Below are positions 36,656 to 45,652 of a stretch of 64,000 bases of DNA, in pieces. Every line of letters starts with the position of its first letter. Position 1 is the stretch's first letter. The notes under the pieces were generated by a model. The model did not search any database, was not told the origin of the DNA, and saw nothing but the letters and a program-made list of their open reading frames with translations. The stretch is from Muribaculaceae bacterium (GTDB lineage Bacteria; Bacteroidota; Bacteroidia; Bacteroidales; Muribaculaceae), in assembly GCA_017555085.1 (NCBI GenBank), contig JAFZHD010000018.1, positions 1 to 64,000 of the forward strand, read 5' to 3'. Position numbers and translations under genes: made by a program.

Positions 36656-38593
36656 TTATTGATTAATCATTTTTTCGACCTCTTCAGCCAAATTTTCTGC
36701 AAAGGTAGTAATTTTCATTGAACCTTTATCACCTTCGCCCTGTTTTCTTACAGAAATTTCACCATTTTGTGCTTCTTTTTCGCCTACAATGAGCAAATAA
36801 GGTATTCTTTTGAGTTCATTGTCACGAATTTTCTTGCCAATTTTCTCATTTCTGTCGTCAACGAGAGTTCTAACATCCATAATGTTCAACTGTTTTGCAA
36901 CTTCGTGAGCATAGTCGTTGAATTTCTCGCTGATGGGAAGTACTACTGCTTGGTCGGGAGTTAACCACAAGGGGAAACGGCCGGCAGTGTGTTCCAAGAG
37001 AACGGCAACGAAACGCTCCATTGAACCGAAAGGTGCACGGTGAATCATTACGGGGCGATGTTTTTGGTTGTCGGCGCCAGTATATTCAAGTTGGAAACGC
37101 TCGGGTAGGTTGTAGTCAACTTGGATAGTGCCTAATTGCCAACGGCGACCGATTGCATCTTTTACCATGAAGTCAAGTTTGGGACCGTAGAATGCTGCCT
37201 CGCCAAGTTCGGTTCTTGCATTAAGACCTTTTTCGGCACATGCTTCAATGATTGCGTTTTCGGCGAGTCGCCAATTTTCGTCGCTACCTATATATTTTTC
37301 TTTGTTGTTGGGGTCGCGGAGTGAAATCTGTGCTTCGAAATTTTCAAATTTGAGTGCCTTAAATATATAAAGGATAATATCCATTACTTTAAGGAATTCT
37401 TCTTTGATTTGGTCGGGAGCGCAGAAGATGTGAGCGTCATCCTGAGTAAAGCCACGAACGCGAGTCAAACCGTGGAGCTCGCCACTTTGTTCATAGCGGT
37501 ATACTGTACCAAATTCTGCAAGACGCAAGGGTAATTCGCGGTATGAGCGAGGGAATGCCTTGAAAATTTCGCAGTGGTGGGGGCAGTTCATGGGTTTGAG
37601 CAAGTATTCTTCTCCTTCTTCGGGTGTGTGGATGGGTTGGAATGAGTCCTTACCATATTTTGCATAGTGGCCAGATGTCACATAAAGCATCTTATTACCG
37701 ATGTGGGGAGTGATTACTTGTTGGTAGCCATATTGTTTTTGGATTTTGCGCAAGAATTGTTCGAGACGGTCGCGCAATGCGGCGCCTTTGGGCAACCACA
37801 AAGGCAAGCCTGCACCTACATTTGCAGAGAATGCGAAAAGTTCCATTTCTTTGCCGAGTTTGCGGTGGTCGCGTTTCTTGGCTTCTTCAAGGAGTTGGAG
37901 GTATTCATCAAGCATTTTTTTCTTTGGGAAAGAAACACCATATACGCGAACGAGTTGGTCGCGTTTTTCATCACCTCTCCAATAAGCGCCTGCAAGCGAC
38001 ATGATTTTAACCGCTTTGATGGGGGCGGTGTTGGGAATGTGTGGTCCGCGGCAAAGGTCGGTGAATGAGCCTTGTGTATAGGTCGTGATGTGACCGTCTT
38101 CAAGCTCGTTAATCAATTCGCATTTATATACTTCTCCCCTTTCGCCAAAGAGTTTCAATGCGTCTTCTTTTGAGATGTCGGCGCGTTTGATTTCTTCTTT
38201 GCGCTGAGCGAGTTCAAGCATTTTTGCTTCAATTTTGGGGAATTCGGCAGCTGTGATTGTATTGCCATTAGGGTCAATGTCATAGTAGAAGCCTGTTTCG
38301 ATAGCAGGGCCGATGCCGAATTTAACTCCGGGATACAATTCCTGCAATGCTTCTGCTAATAAGTGGGCCGAACTGTGCCAGAAAGCGTGTTTACCTTCGG
38401 CATCATCCCATTTGAAAAGTTTGATTGTCGCGTCTTCGTAGATGGGACGAGTGATATCCCATTGAGTATCGTTTACCGAAGCTGCAAGAATATCTTGCGC
38501 CAAACGAGAACTGATGCTTTCAGCGATTTGAAGAGGAGTTGTGCCCTTTTCAAATTGCTTTACGCTGTTGTCGGGAAAAGTGATATTTATCAT
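36656..38593 (-). CDS. thrS: Threonyl-tRNA synthetase
   Basis: Class II synthetase of 645 residues with the full set of domains: TGS domain about 1-62, the editing domain about 65-225 with [12 protein letters not shown] (the HxxxH editing His at 73 and 77), the catalytic core about 240-535 with the zinc-site [10 protein letters not shown] near 335, and a C-terminal anticodon-binding domain. First gene of the translation operon. The promoter upstream is a good consensus. Confidence 0.97.
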   Translation of the reverse strand: MINITFPDNSVKQFEKGTTPLQIAESISSRLAQDILAASVNDTQWDITRPIYEDATIKLFKWDDAEGKHAFWHSSAHLLAEALQELYPGVKFGIGPAIETGFYYDIDPNGNTITAAEFPKIEAKMLELAQRKEEIKRADISKEDALKLFGERGEVYKCELINELEDGHITTYTQGSFTDLCRGPHIPNTAPIKAVKIMSLAGAYWRGDEKRDQLVRVYGVSFPKKKMLDEYLQLLEEAKKRDHRKLGKEMELFAFSANVGAGLPLWLPKGAALRDRLEQFLRKIQKQYGYQQVITPHIGNKMLYVTSGHYAKYGKDSFQPIHTPEEGEEYLLKPMNCPHHCEIFKAFPRSYRELPLRLAEFGTVYRYEQSGELHGLTRVRGFTQDDAHIFCAPDQIKEEFLKVMDIILYIFKALKFENFEAQISLRDPNNKEKYIGSDENWRLAENAIIEACAEKGLNARTELGEAAFYGPKLDFMVKDAIGRRWQLGTIQVDYNLPERFQLEYTGADNQKHRPVMIHRAPFGSMERFVAVLLEHTAGRFPLWLTPDQAVVLPISEKFNDYAHEVAKQLNIMDVRTLVDDRNEKIGKKIRDNELKRIPYLLIVGEKEAQNGEISVRKQGEGDKGSMKITTFAENLAEEVEKMINQ

Positions 38594-38655
38594 TGTGTAA
38601 GTTGTTTTTTATTTTAGGATTTTGCCTAAATGGCACATTTATACAAAATCGGGTG

Positions 38656-38686
38656 CAAATTTACGGAAATTATTTCGTAAAATCAA
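38656..38686 (-). promoter_or_regulatory. Sigma-ABfr promoter for thrS-infC-rpmI-rplT
   Basis: On the minus strand TTG (38686-38684), 20 bases, TAAATTTG (38663-38656), a full match to TAnnTTTG. It leaves a leader of about 55 bases containing a small TGCC/GGCA hairpin around 38622-38634. Confidence 0.7.
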
Positions 38687-38726
38687 TAGTTTATAACAAA
38701 AAATAGCGTTGAAAACACAATTAAAA

Positions 38727-39719
38727 TCATATGCGTGGCAGAGGCATCATGCGAGATATGAATCCGCGGAGTTTGCGCATGTAAGATATTAGTTTTGATT
38801 CTTTTGGCGCAGAAACTTGTATTTTGCGCGAATTTAGGTGCGCTAAGAACGTGTCCTCGTTCCACTCTGCTTGATGTTTGAGAATGGCTAGTTTGATTTC
38901 CGCCAATTTCTCTGCATTGCTGTTCTTCTCATAGATGACTGCAAGAGACAATGCTATTGAGGTGTATGTGTTGATAAGCCCTTCTTTAACAGTGGTATTG
39001 TCGTAAAAATGTTCTATTAGTTTTTCGCGGCTTTTCATGGCCATTCTCAACTGCTTTTCGTTGTCGGCAACTCCCCACATTCCTTGTGAATGCTTGCGGT
39101 AAACAGCCATTGGCGTAGCGAAATAATGTATGTGCCCGGTAGATGCATGCAGCATGTGCAATGTGTAGTCGGGAGCTGCAACTTCGCTTATCCACGAGGG
39201 GATTTGTGGAAGTACGCTTCGGCGGTACATTACCGATAGATTTGTGATGTAATTGCTGCGAGACAGGTCGTTAATGGTGGTGTCTGTCTTTTGGCCGCCA
39301 TTACTTAGGCTTTTGGTATTGTTGTGGCTGTAATAGTTTATTACACGGTGAAAGGTGACATTGCACTCGGGGTGCTTCTCCATGTACTCGACTTGTCGTG
39401 TGAGTTTGTGCTTGTTGCACCAATAATCATCGCCTTCGCATTTTGCTAAATACTCACCTGTACATGCGGCTAATGTTTCCATGAGATTGCGGTGCACGCC
39501 GATGTTCCTTTCCCGTTCGAGTATCTTGATGATGTGGGGATAGCGTTGTTGCCATTCTCGGCAAATGCGCAGTGTGTTATCGGTGCTGCAATCGTCGCCG
39601 ATGACCAATTCAAACGGGTGGTCGAATTTTTGTAGCACTACCCCTCTGATGGCTTCTGCGATATATTTTTCGTGATTGTATGTAAGCATCATTACGCTTA
39701 CTTTTGGCGCTGCATTCAT
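38727..39719 (-). CDS. Glycosyltransferase family 2
   Basis: A 330-residue inverting GT-A glycosyltransferase. It starts VSVMMLTYNHEKYIAEAI (8-25), has the nucleotide-sugar region VIGDDCSTDNT near 39-49 and the metal-binding-type KCEGDDYW near 92-99. The C-terminal 100 residues are helical and ungrouped. The likely substrate is a surface polysaccharide or O-antigen sugar, but donor and acceptor cannot be read from sequence. It lies 50 bases downstream of tRNA-Gln in the same direction and has no other glycan gene next to it. G+C appears slightly higher than in its neighbours. Confidence 0.85.
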   Translation of the reverse strand: MNAAPKVSVMMLTYNHEKYIAEAIRGVVLQKFDHPFELVIGDDCSTDNTLRICREWQQRYPHIIKILERERNIGVHRNLMETLAACTGEYLAKCEGDDYWCNKHKLTRQVEYMEKHPECNVTFHRVINYYSHNNTKSLSNGGQKTDTTINDLSRSNYITNLSVMYRRSVLPQIPSWISEVAAPDYTLHMLHASTGHIHYFATPMAVYRKHSQGMWGVADNEKQLRMAMKSREKLIEHFYDNTTVKEGLINTYTSIALSLAVIYEKNSNAEKLAEIKLAILKHQAEWNEDTFLAHLNSRKIQVSAPKESKLISYMRKLRGFISRMMPLPRI

Positions 39720-39734
39720 GGGCTAAAATGAAAA

Positions 39735-39754
39735 TAGCCGATAAAAATCGGCTA
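39735..39754 (-). terminator. Hairpin between tRNA-Gln and the glycosyltransferase gene
   Basis: TAGCCGAT (39735-39742) and ATCGGCTA (39747-39754) form an 8-bp stem with a four-base loop. On the minus strand it follows the tRNA 3' end by 15 bases and is followed by TTTTCATTTT. The T-run is interrupted, so it may be a leaky terminator that lets some transcription into the glycosyltransferase gene. Confidence 0.6.
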
Positions 39755-39769
39755 AATGTTGTTGTATTG

Positions 39770-39840
39770 TTGCCTTGGAAGGATTCGAACCCTCACAGGC
39801 GGAACCAGAATCCGACGTGCTACCATTACACCACAAGGCA
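39770..39840 (-). tRNA. tRNA-Gln (anticodon CUG)
   Basis: The minus strand folds as a cloverleaf: acceptor stem TGCCTTG/CAAGGCA (seven perfect pairs), D arm with GTG...CAC and AATGGTAG loop, anticodon loop TTCTGGT reading CTG, and T arm GAGGG-TTCGAAT-CCTTC. The discriminator is A and CCA is not encoded. The anticodon reads the codon CAG. The lowest anticodon-stem pair is mismatched (T-C). Confidence 0.93.
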
Positions 39841-39861
39841 ATGTCAACTATTTGACGTGTG

Positions 39862-39892
39862 CAAAGGTAGAAACTTTTTTTAGAATACACAA
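39862..39892 (-). promoter_or_regulatory. Promoter for tRNA-Gln
   Basis: On the minus strand TTG (39892-39890), 20 bases, TACCTTTG (39869-39862), a full consensus match. The following leader contains the small palindrome GTCAACTATTTGAC at 39843-39856. Confidence 0.7.
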
Positions 39893-39902
39893 TTATTTTT
39901 GC

Positions 39903-39910
39903 TAAATTTG
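39903..39910 (+). promoter_or_regulatory. Bacteroidota -7 box for the DUF4924 gene
   Basis: TAAATTTG at 39903-39910 matches TAnnTTTG and lies 17 bases before the ATG at 39928. The -33 region would fall at about 39880-39882, inside the divergent tRNA-Gln promoter, so the two promoters overlap. Confidence 0.5.
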
Positions 39911-39927
39911 CGGAAAATTTCGGAATT

Positions 39928-40479
39928 ATGATTATAGCATCTAAAAAGCGAAAAGAAAACATTGCGGAGTATTTATTATATATGTGGCAAGTCGAAGATT
40001 TGATAAGGGCTTATGGCCTAAATTTAGACTTGATTGACGAGGCTATTGTATCAAAAATGGACCTTGATGAAGAGACACATAAAAAGGTGCTTGAATGGTA
40101 TGAGTCATTGATTGACATGATGCGCTCAGAAGGTGTTGTGCAATCGGGGCATTTGCAGTTGAACAAAAATGTAATTATTCAGTTGACCGATTTGAGTAAC
40201 ACACTTTTGAAAGACTCACGTTTTACGGAATATTCGGCAGAGTTTTACCGTACTCTCCCATTTATAGTTGAGTTGCGTGCCAAAGCAAAAGATTCGGCTG
40301 TTGGCGAGATTGAGACGTGCATGACTGCGCTTTATGGAATTCTTTTGATGAAGCTTCAAGGCAAGGGGATTTCGGATGATACAGCAAATGCGGTTAAACA
40401 AATTACGCGTTTTATAGCATTGTTGTCTCATTATTTCAAATTAGACCAAGAAAATCAACTGTTCAAAGACCAAGAATAG
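39928..40479 (+). CDS. DUF4924 family protein
   Basis: A 183-residue, mostly helical soluble protein without signal peptide. The start MIIASKKRKENIAEYLLYMWQVEDLIRA and the central MRSEGVVQSGHLQLNKN segment are what I recall for DUF4924 proteins of Bacteroidota. The function is unknown. It precedes rfbD by 81 bases, but rfbD has its own promoter. Confidence 0.75.
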   Translation: MIIASKKRKENIAEYLLYMWQVEDLIRAYGLNLDLIDEAIVSKMDLDEETHKKVLEWYESLIDMMRSEGVVQSGHLQLNKNVIIQLTDLSNTLLKDSRFTEYSAEFYRTLPFIVELRAKAKDSAVGEIETCMTALYGILLMKLQGKGISDDTANAVKQITRFIALLSHYFKLDQENQLFKDQE

Positions 40480-40511
40480 CATAGTGCAAACGGTCAAATG
40501 AGCCTTTAAGT

Positions 40512-40542
40512 TTGCATTTGCCGTCGCTTTGCTGTATCTTTG
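40512..40542 (+). promoter_or_regulatory. Sigma-ABfr promoter for rfbD-prfC
   Basis: TTG at 40512-40514, 20 bases, TATCTTTG at 40535-40542, a full match. The ATG follows 18 bases after the box. Confidence 0.7.
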
Positions 40543-40560
40543 TGAAAAATTTAGATAAAT

Positions 40561-41427
40561 ATGAAAATATTGGTAACGGGTGCTAATGGTCAGTTAGGAA
40601 CTGAAATGCGCAATATTCTTGAAAAAGAATGTCCTGGTGTTACATTGTACACTGACATCGCAGAGTTGGATTTGACTGATGCCAAGGCTGTTGGATTGTA
40701 TGTCGTTAAGAATGAAATCACTCATATTGTCAACTGTGCGGCTTATACGGCAGTTGATAAGGCTGAGGAAGATAAGGCTTTGTGCGCGGCTGTGAATGTA
40801 GATGCCGTAAAAAACATTGCAAATGCGGCTGACTCGGTTGGCGCCAAAGTAATTCACATCTCAACTGATTATGTTTTTGACGGAACTGCCCATAGACCCT
40901 ATCGTGAGTCGGACAAAGTTAACCCCGTTTCTCAATATGGAACAACTAAGCGAGCCGGAGAAACTGCGTTGATTGCACTCGCTCCCGATAGCATTATAAT
41001 TCGCACAAGTTGGCTCTATTCTCCTTATGGCAAGAATTTTGTGAAAACAATGATTGCGTTAGGTAAGGAGCGTTCGGAGTTGAAAGTGGTTAGTGACCAA
41101 ATAGGCACTCCTACCTATGCGGCAGACCTTGCATTGGCTATATATAAAATCTTGATGAGCCATCAATGGGTTGAAGGTATTTACCATTACAGTAATGAAG
41201 GTGCATGCTCATGGTATGATTTCACAAAAGCGATTCATCGCATAGTGGGTATTGTTGATTGTGATGTTAAGCCTATCCCGACAGAGGACTACCCCACTGC
41301 CGCTACTCGTCCCTATTACAGCATATTGGACAAGTCTCTCATCCGTGCTACCTATGGTGTTGAAACTCCTCATTGGGAAGAAAGTTTGCAAAAATGTATA
41401 GAGATTTTAACAACAAATAAAGAATAA
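40561..41427 (+). CDS. rfbD: dTDP-4-dehydrorhamnose reductase
   Basis: Last step of dTDP-L-rhamnose synthesis, an NAD(P)H-dependent reduction. The 288-residue SDR-type protein has the nucleotide loop GANGQLG at 7-13, the STDYVFDG motif near 101-108 and the catalytic YGTTK (Tyr126, Lys130). The genes for the other dTDP-rhamnose steps (rfbA, B, C) are not in this window. prfC starts three bases after the stop. Confidence 0.92.
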   Translation: MKILVTGANGQLGTEMRNILEKECPGVTLYTDIAELDLTDAKAVGLYVVKNEITHIVNCAAYTAVDKAEEDKALCAAVNVDAVKNIANAADSVGAKVIHISTDYVFDGTAHRPYRESDKVNPVSQYGTTKRAGETALIALAPDSIIIRTSWLYSPYGKNFVKTMIALGKERSELKVVSDQIGTPTYAADLALAIYKILMSHQWVEGIYHYSNEGACSWYDFTKAIHRIVGIVDCDVKPIPTEDYPTAATRPYYSILDKSLIRATYGVETPHWEESLQKCIEILTTNKE

Positions 41428-41430
41428 TTT

Positions 41431-43011
41431 GTGGCTAATTTAACAGAAGAAATAAGTAAACGACGCACATTTGCGATTATCAGTCACCCTGACGCTGGTA
41501 AAACAACTTTGACCGAGAAATTGCTCTTGTTTGGTGGTGCTATTCACATTGCCGGAGCAGTTAAATCAAATAAAATCAAAAAGTCGGCAACATCTGACTG
41601 GATGGAGATTGAAAAGCAACGCGGTATCTCAGTTGCTACATCTGTGATGGGTTTCAATTATGGAGATTATAAAATCAATATTTTGGATACTCCTGGTCAC
41701 CAAGATTTCGCCGAAGACACTTATCGCACTTTGACTGCTGTTGACAGCGTAATTATCGTTGTCGATGTGGCGAAGGGCGTTGAGCAACAAACACGAAAAC
41801 TTATGGAAGTGTGCCGTATGCGCAACACTCCCGTTATTATATTTGTCAATAAATTGGACCGTGAAGGTCGCGACCCGTTTGAAATTCTAGATGAACTTGA
41901 ATCAGAATTGAAGATTTCGGTCCGTCCATTAAGTTGGCCTATCAATATCGGTGCGAAATTCAAAGGCGTATATAATATATATGAGCAGTCGTTAGACTTG
42001 TTCACTCCTAATAAGCAACGCGTATCTGAACGCGTTGAGATTGAAGACGTAAATGATCGTCGTATTGACGAGAACATCGGCGAAAAAGATGCCGCAAAAT
42101 TGCGCGAAGATTTGGAGCTGATTGAAGGGGTTTATCCCGAATTTAGTGTAGAAGAATATCTTAAAGGTCAAGTTGCACCAGTGTTCTTTGGTTCAGCGCT
42201 AAATACATTTGGTGTTAAAGAATTGCTTGACTGTTTTGTCAAGATTGCACCTGCCCCTCGCCCCATTGTAGCCGAAGAGCGCGAAATCAAACCTGATGAA
42301 GACAACTTCTCGGGATTTGTGTTCAAGATTCACGCTAATATGGACCCCAATCACCGCAGTTGTATCGCGTTTGTTAAGGTGTGCTCAGGTAAGTTCGAGC
42401 GTAATGCTAACTACAAGCATATAAGAACAGGCAAAATGATGAAATTTGCCGCACCTACAGCATTCATGGCGCAAAAAAAGAATATTGTTGACGAGGCATT
42501 CCCTGGCGATATCGTGGGTATTCCTGATACAGGTAACTTTAAAATTGGCGATACGCTCACATCGGGTGAGCAAATCCATTTCAAAGGCTTGCCGAGTTTC
42601 TCTCCCGAAATGTTCAAGTATATTGAAAACACTGACCCCATGAAGTCGAAACAATTGGAAAAAGGTATTCAGCAACTTATGGATGAAGGTGTGGCGCAGT
42701 TATTTGTTAATCAGTTTAATGGTCGCAAAATTATCGGTACTGTCGGTCAGTTGCAATTTGAGGTTATCCAATATCGCTTGTTGAACGAATATGGTGCTCA
42801 ATGTCGATGGGAACCAATATCATTGTATAAGGCATGTTGGATTGAAAGCGACGATGCCGAAGCATTGGCTGCATTCAAAAAACGCAAGCATCAGTTTATG
42901 GCGGTTGACCGCGATGGACGCGATGTGTTTATGGCCGACTCAAACTATGTGTTGCAAATGGCGCAAAGCGATTTCCCTAAAATCAGATTCCATTTTACAA
43001 GCGAATTCTAA
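41431..43011 (+). CDS. prfC: Peptide chain release factor 3
   Basis: GTPase that recycles RF1 and RF2 after termination. The 526-residue protein has the P-loop HPDAGKTT at 19-26, DTPGHQDF near 90, NKLDREGRDP near 144 and the RF3-specific C-terminal half with RHKHQFMAVDRDGRDVF-type sequence near the end. The start is GTG at 41431; no better ATG is near, and the sequence begins MANLTEEISKRRTFAIISHP, as expected for RF3. A terminator follows. Confidence 0.95.
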   Translation: MANLTEEISKRRTFAIISHPDAGKTTLTEKLLLFGGAIHIAGAVKSNKIKKSATSDWMEIEKQRGISVATSVMGFNYGDYKINILDTPGHQDFAEDTYRTLTAVDSVIIVVDVAKGVEQQTRKLMEVCRMRNTPVIIFVNKLDREGRDPFEILDELESELKISVRPLSWPINIGAKFKGVYNIYEQSLDLFTPNKQRVSERVEIEDVNDRRIDENIGEKDAAKLREDLELIEGVYPEFSVEEYLKGQVAPVFFGSALNTFGVKELLDCFVKIAPAPRPIVAEEREIKPDEDNFSGFVFKIHANMDPNHRSCIAFVKVCSGKFERNANYKHIRTGKMMKFAAPTAFMAQKKNIVDEAFPGDIVGIPDTGNFKIGDTLTSGEQIHFKGLPSFSPEMFKYIENTDPMKSKQLEKGIQQLMDEGVAQLFVNQFNGRKIIGTVGQLQFEVIQYRLLNEYGAQCRWEPISLYKACWIESDDAEALAAFKKRKHQFMAVDRDGRDVFMADSNYVLQMAQSDFPKIRFHFTSEF

Positions 43012-43016
43012 ATAAG

Positions 43017-43047
43017 ACAAAAAGCGGTTCTTTGGGGCCGCTTTTTT
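43017..43047 (+). terminator. Intrinsic terminator after prfC
   Basis: AAAGCGG (43021-43027) pairs with CCGCTTT (43038-43044) around a 10-base loop, followed by further T. It lies ten bases after the prfC stop. Confidence 0.85.
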
Positions 43048-43136
43048 ATATTTTGGGTATAAAATTAGCCAAAAAATTGGCATTTGTTTTAATTTTATCA
43101 TAAAAAACAAATTATTTGTAAGAAAATGCATAGATG

Positions 43137-43170
43137 TTGATTATACTCAAAGTAAAAATTATTATCTTTG
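43137..43170 (+). promoter_or_regulatory. Probable promoter of the threonine operon
   Basis: TATCTTTG at 43163-43170 matches TAnnTTTG. The nearest upstream TTG (43137-43139) is 23 bases away, longer than usual. The leader of about 40 bases is too short for a leader-peptide attenuator. Confidence 0.5.
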
Positions 43171-43215
43171 TAGAATAACTTACATATAGCAACATAAAAC
43201 CATTGAATAGTAAAC

Positions 43216-45651
43216 ATGAAAGTTTTAAAATTTGGAGGAACATCAGTTGGAACAGTTGAAAGTCTTCAACATGTCAAATGCATTGTTGAATCTTGTAATG
43301 AACCTGTAATAGTTGTAGTTTCGGCATTAGGCGGAATTACCGACCAATTGATTAACACGGCAAAACTTGCTGTCAATGGAGATATCGCCCATATTGATTC
43401 GTATAACAAAATCGTAGAACGCCACTATAATGTTATTGACAATATCGTACCTGCCGACAAACGCGATTCGTTAAAAGCCATTGTTACTCCCCTTTTGGAA
43501 GAATTAGGCAATATATATCGTGGTGTAAGTTTGATTCGCGATTTGTCTGACCGAACATTGGACATTGTCGTAAGTTATGGCGAAAGATTGTCTTCGGTAA
43601 TCATTAGTTACATCATAGCAGATGCTCGTCATTTTGATTCTCGCAGTTTCATTAAAACCGAGTCACAATTTGGCAAGCACATTCTCAATAACGAATTAAC
43701 ACAGTCGTTGATTCATGCAACATTTGACGGTTGCGACTACAAGGTGGCTATTGTTCCCGGATTCATTGCGTCAAACACAAATGGCGATATAACAAACTTG
43801 GGTCGTGGTGGTAGCGATTATACTGCTGCTATTCTTGCTGCAACTCTCGATGCATCTGTGCTTGAAATTTGGACCGATGTTGACGGATTTATGACCGCAG
43901 ACCCTCGTGTGATTAATAGCGCTTATGTTATTGACCACTTGTCGTTTGTTGAAGCAATGGAATTGTGTAACTTTGGCGCGAAGGTTATTTATCCTCCGAC
44001 AATATATCCTGTATTCCACAAGAATATACCCATTAAAATCAAGAATACCTTTAACTCTACTGCTCCCGGTACATTGATTTCGGAGCAAAGACCAAGCCCC
44101 GAAGGCAAGGCTATTAAAGGTATATCATCAATTAATGATACCTGTTTGATTACCGTATCGGGTTTGGGTATGGTTGGTATTATCGGTATTAATGCACGCA
44201 TCTTTAATGCTTTGGCAAAAAATGGTGTAAGTGTATTCTTGGTGTCACAAGCATCAAGCGAGAACACAACTTCTTTTGCTGTTAAGAATGCCGATGCCGA
44301 TTTGGCCGTTAATGTTTTGTCCGAAGAATTTGCAACCGAACTTAAAAGTGGCGAATTAAGTGCCATTTCAGCCGAGCGAAATTTGGCGACTGTTGCGATT
44401 GTAGGGGAAAATATGAAACATTCTACCGGTATTGCCGGTAAGTTGTTCAACACATTGGGGCGTAATGGTATCAATGTGATAGCGTGTGCCCAAGGTGCAT
44501 CAGAAACAAATATCTCATTTGTAATCGATTTAAAAAACCTTCGTAAGGCATTAAATGTTATTCACGACTCGTTTTTCTTGTCTGAAACACAAGTGCTCAA
44601 CTTGTTTGTTGTAGGTATTGGTAATGTTGGTCGCCACTTGTTGCAACAAATCAATATGCAGCAAGAAAAATTGTTGAAGAATAAGGCTCTCTCATTGCGC
44701 ATTGTTGGTATATCAAATTCTCGCAAATGTATTTTTGACCGTGAGGGTATTGATATTTCAAACTACAATGAGTTGCTTGAACAATCTGAAATTGTCGCTA
44801 CTCCCGAAAATATCAAGAATGAGGTTTTGGGAATGAATATATTTAATTCGGTATTCGTTGACTGCACAGCAAGCGATGCTATTGCGGCATTGTATGCCGA
44901 TTTGTTGTCACACAATATCAGTGTTGTTGCAGCAAATAAAATAGCAGCTTCATCAGATTATTCGAACTATTCAAACCTCAAACGCATTGCGCGCAAGAAA
45001 GATGTTAAATTCTTGTTTGAAACAAATGTTGGTGCTGGTTTACCTATTATCAATACGATCAATAGCCTTATAAATTCAGGCGATAAAATCTTGAAAATTG
45101 AGGCGGTATTGTCGGGTACACTCAACTTTATATTCAATGTGTTGAGCAAAGACACTCCTTTCAGCAAGGCTATTGCAATGGCGCGTGAAGCCGGTTATAG
45201 TGAGCCAGACCCTCGTATTGACCTCAGTGGCAAAGATGTTGTCAGAAAACTTGTAATCTTGGCGCGTGAAGCCGGTTATAAAGTTAATCAGGAAGATGTT
45301 GTTCGCAATCTTTTTGTGCCTGAAAAATACTTTGAAGGTAGCGTTTCTGATTTCATGACAAATATCAGTAATCTCGATGGCGAATTTGAAGCAAAACGAG
45401 TTGATGCAGAAAAGAACGATGAACATTTCCGCTTTGTTGCAAGTTTACAAGATGACCGTGTAGAAGTCGGCTTGCAGACCGTTGACTCAAAACATCCATT
45501 CTATTCGTTGGAAGGAAGTAATAATGTGATATTGTTAACAACTGAGCGCTACAAGGAGTTCCCTATGGTAATCAAGGGTTATGGTGCTGGCGCAGAGGTT
45601 ACAGCAGCCGGTGTATTCGCCGATATTATTAGCATAGCCAATATTCGATAA
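43216..45651 (+). CDS. thrA: Bifunctional aspartate kinase / homoserine dehydrogenase
   Basis: Catalyses the first and third steps from aspartate to threonine and methionine. The 811-residue fusion has an aspartokinase domain at about 1-290 starting KFGGTSVG (5-12), two ACT regulatory domains about 310-450 where threonine feedback would act, and homoserine dehydrogenase about 460-811 with the nucleotide motif GIGNVGRH near 466-473. First gene of thrA-apgM-thrC. Confidence 0.95.
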   Translation: MKVLKFGGTSVGTVESLQHVKCIVESCNEPVIVVVSALGGITDQLINTAKLAVNGDIAHIDSYNKIVERHYNVIDNIVPADKRDSLKAIVTPLLEELGNIYRGVSLIRDLSDRTLDIVVSYGERLSSVIISYIIADARHFDSRSFIKTESQFGKHILNNELTQSLIHATFDGCDYKVAIVPGFIASNTNGDITNLGRGGSDYTAAILAATLDASVLEIWTDVDGFMTADPRVINSAYVIDHLSFVEAMELCNFGAKVIYPPTIYPVFHKNIPIKIKNTFNSTAPGTLISEQRPSPEGKAIKGISSINDTCLITVSGLGMVGIIGINARIFNALAKNGVSVFLVSQASSENTTSFAVKNADADLAVNVLSEEFATELKSGELSAISAERNLATVAIVGENMKHSTGIAGKLFNTLGRNGINVIACAQGASETNISFVIDLKNLRKALNVIHDSFFLSETQVLNLFVVGIGNVGRHLLQQINMQQEKLLKNKALSLRIVGISNSRKCIFDREGIDISNYNELLEQSEIVATPENIKNEVLGMNIFNSVFVDCTASDAIAALYADLLSHNISVVAANKIAASSDYSNYSNLKRIARKKDVKFLFETNVGAGLPIINTINSLINSGDKILKIEAVLSGTLNFIFNVLSKDTPFSKAIAMAREAGYSEPDPRIDLSGKDVVRKLVILAREAGYKVNQEDVVRNLFVPEKYFEGSVSDFMTNISNLDGEFEAKRVDAEKNDEHFRFVASLQDDRVEVGLQTVDSKHPFYSLEGSNNVILLTTERYKEFPMVIKGYGAGAEVTAAGVFADIISIANIR

Positions 45652-45652
45652 T

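Noticed and set aside
38727-39719. Genomic island inserted at tRNA-Gln
   Set aside because: Only one glycosyltransferase lies between the tRNA and thrS; there is no integrase, no repeat of the tRNA 3' end and no shift of gene order.
39723-39962. 79-codon open frame across tRNA-Gln on the minus strand
   Set aside because: It runs through a tRNA with complete cloverleaf pairing and two promoters; it has no family resemblance.
43012-43215. Threonine-leader attenuator upstream of thrA
   Set aside because: The leader after the -7 box is only about 40 bases, with no Thr-rich small frame and no terminator; the hairpin at 43021-43044 belongs to prfC.
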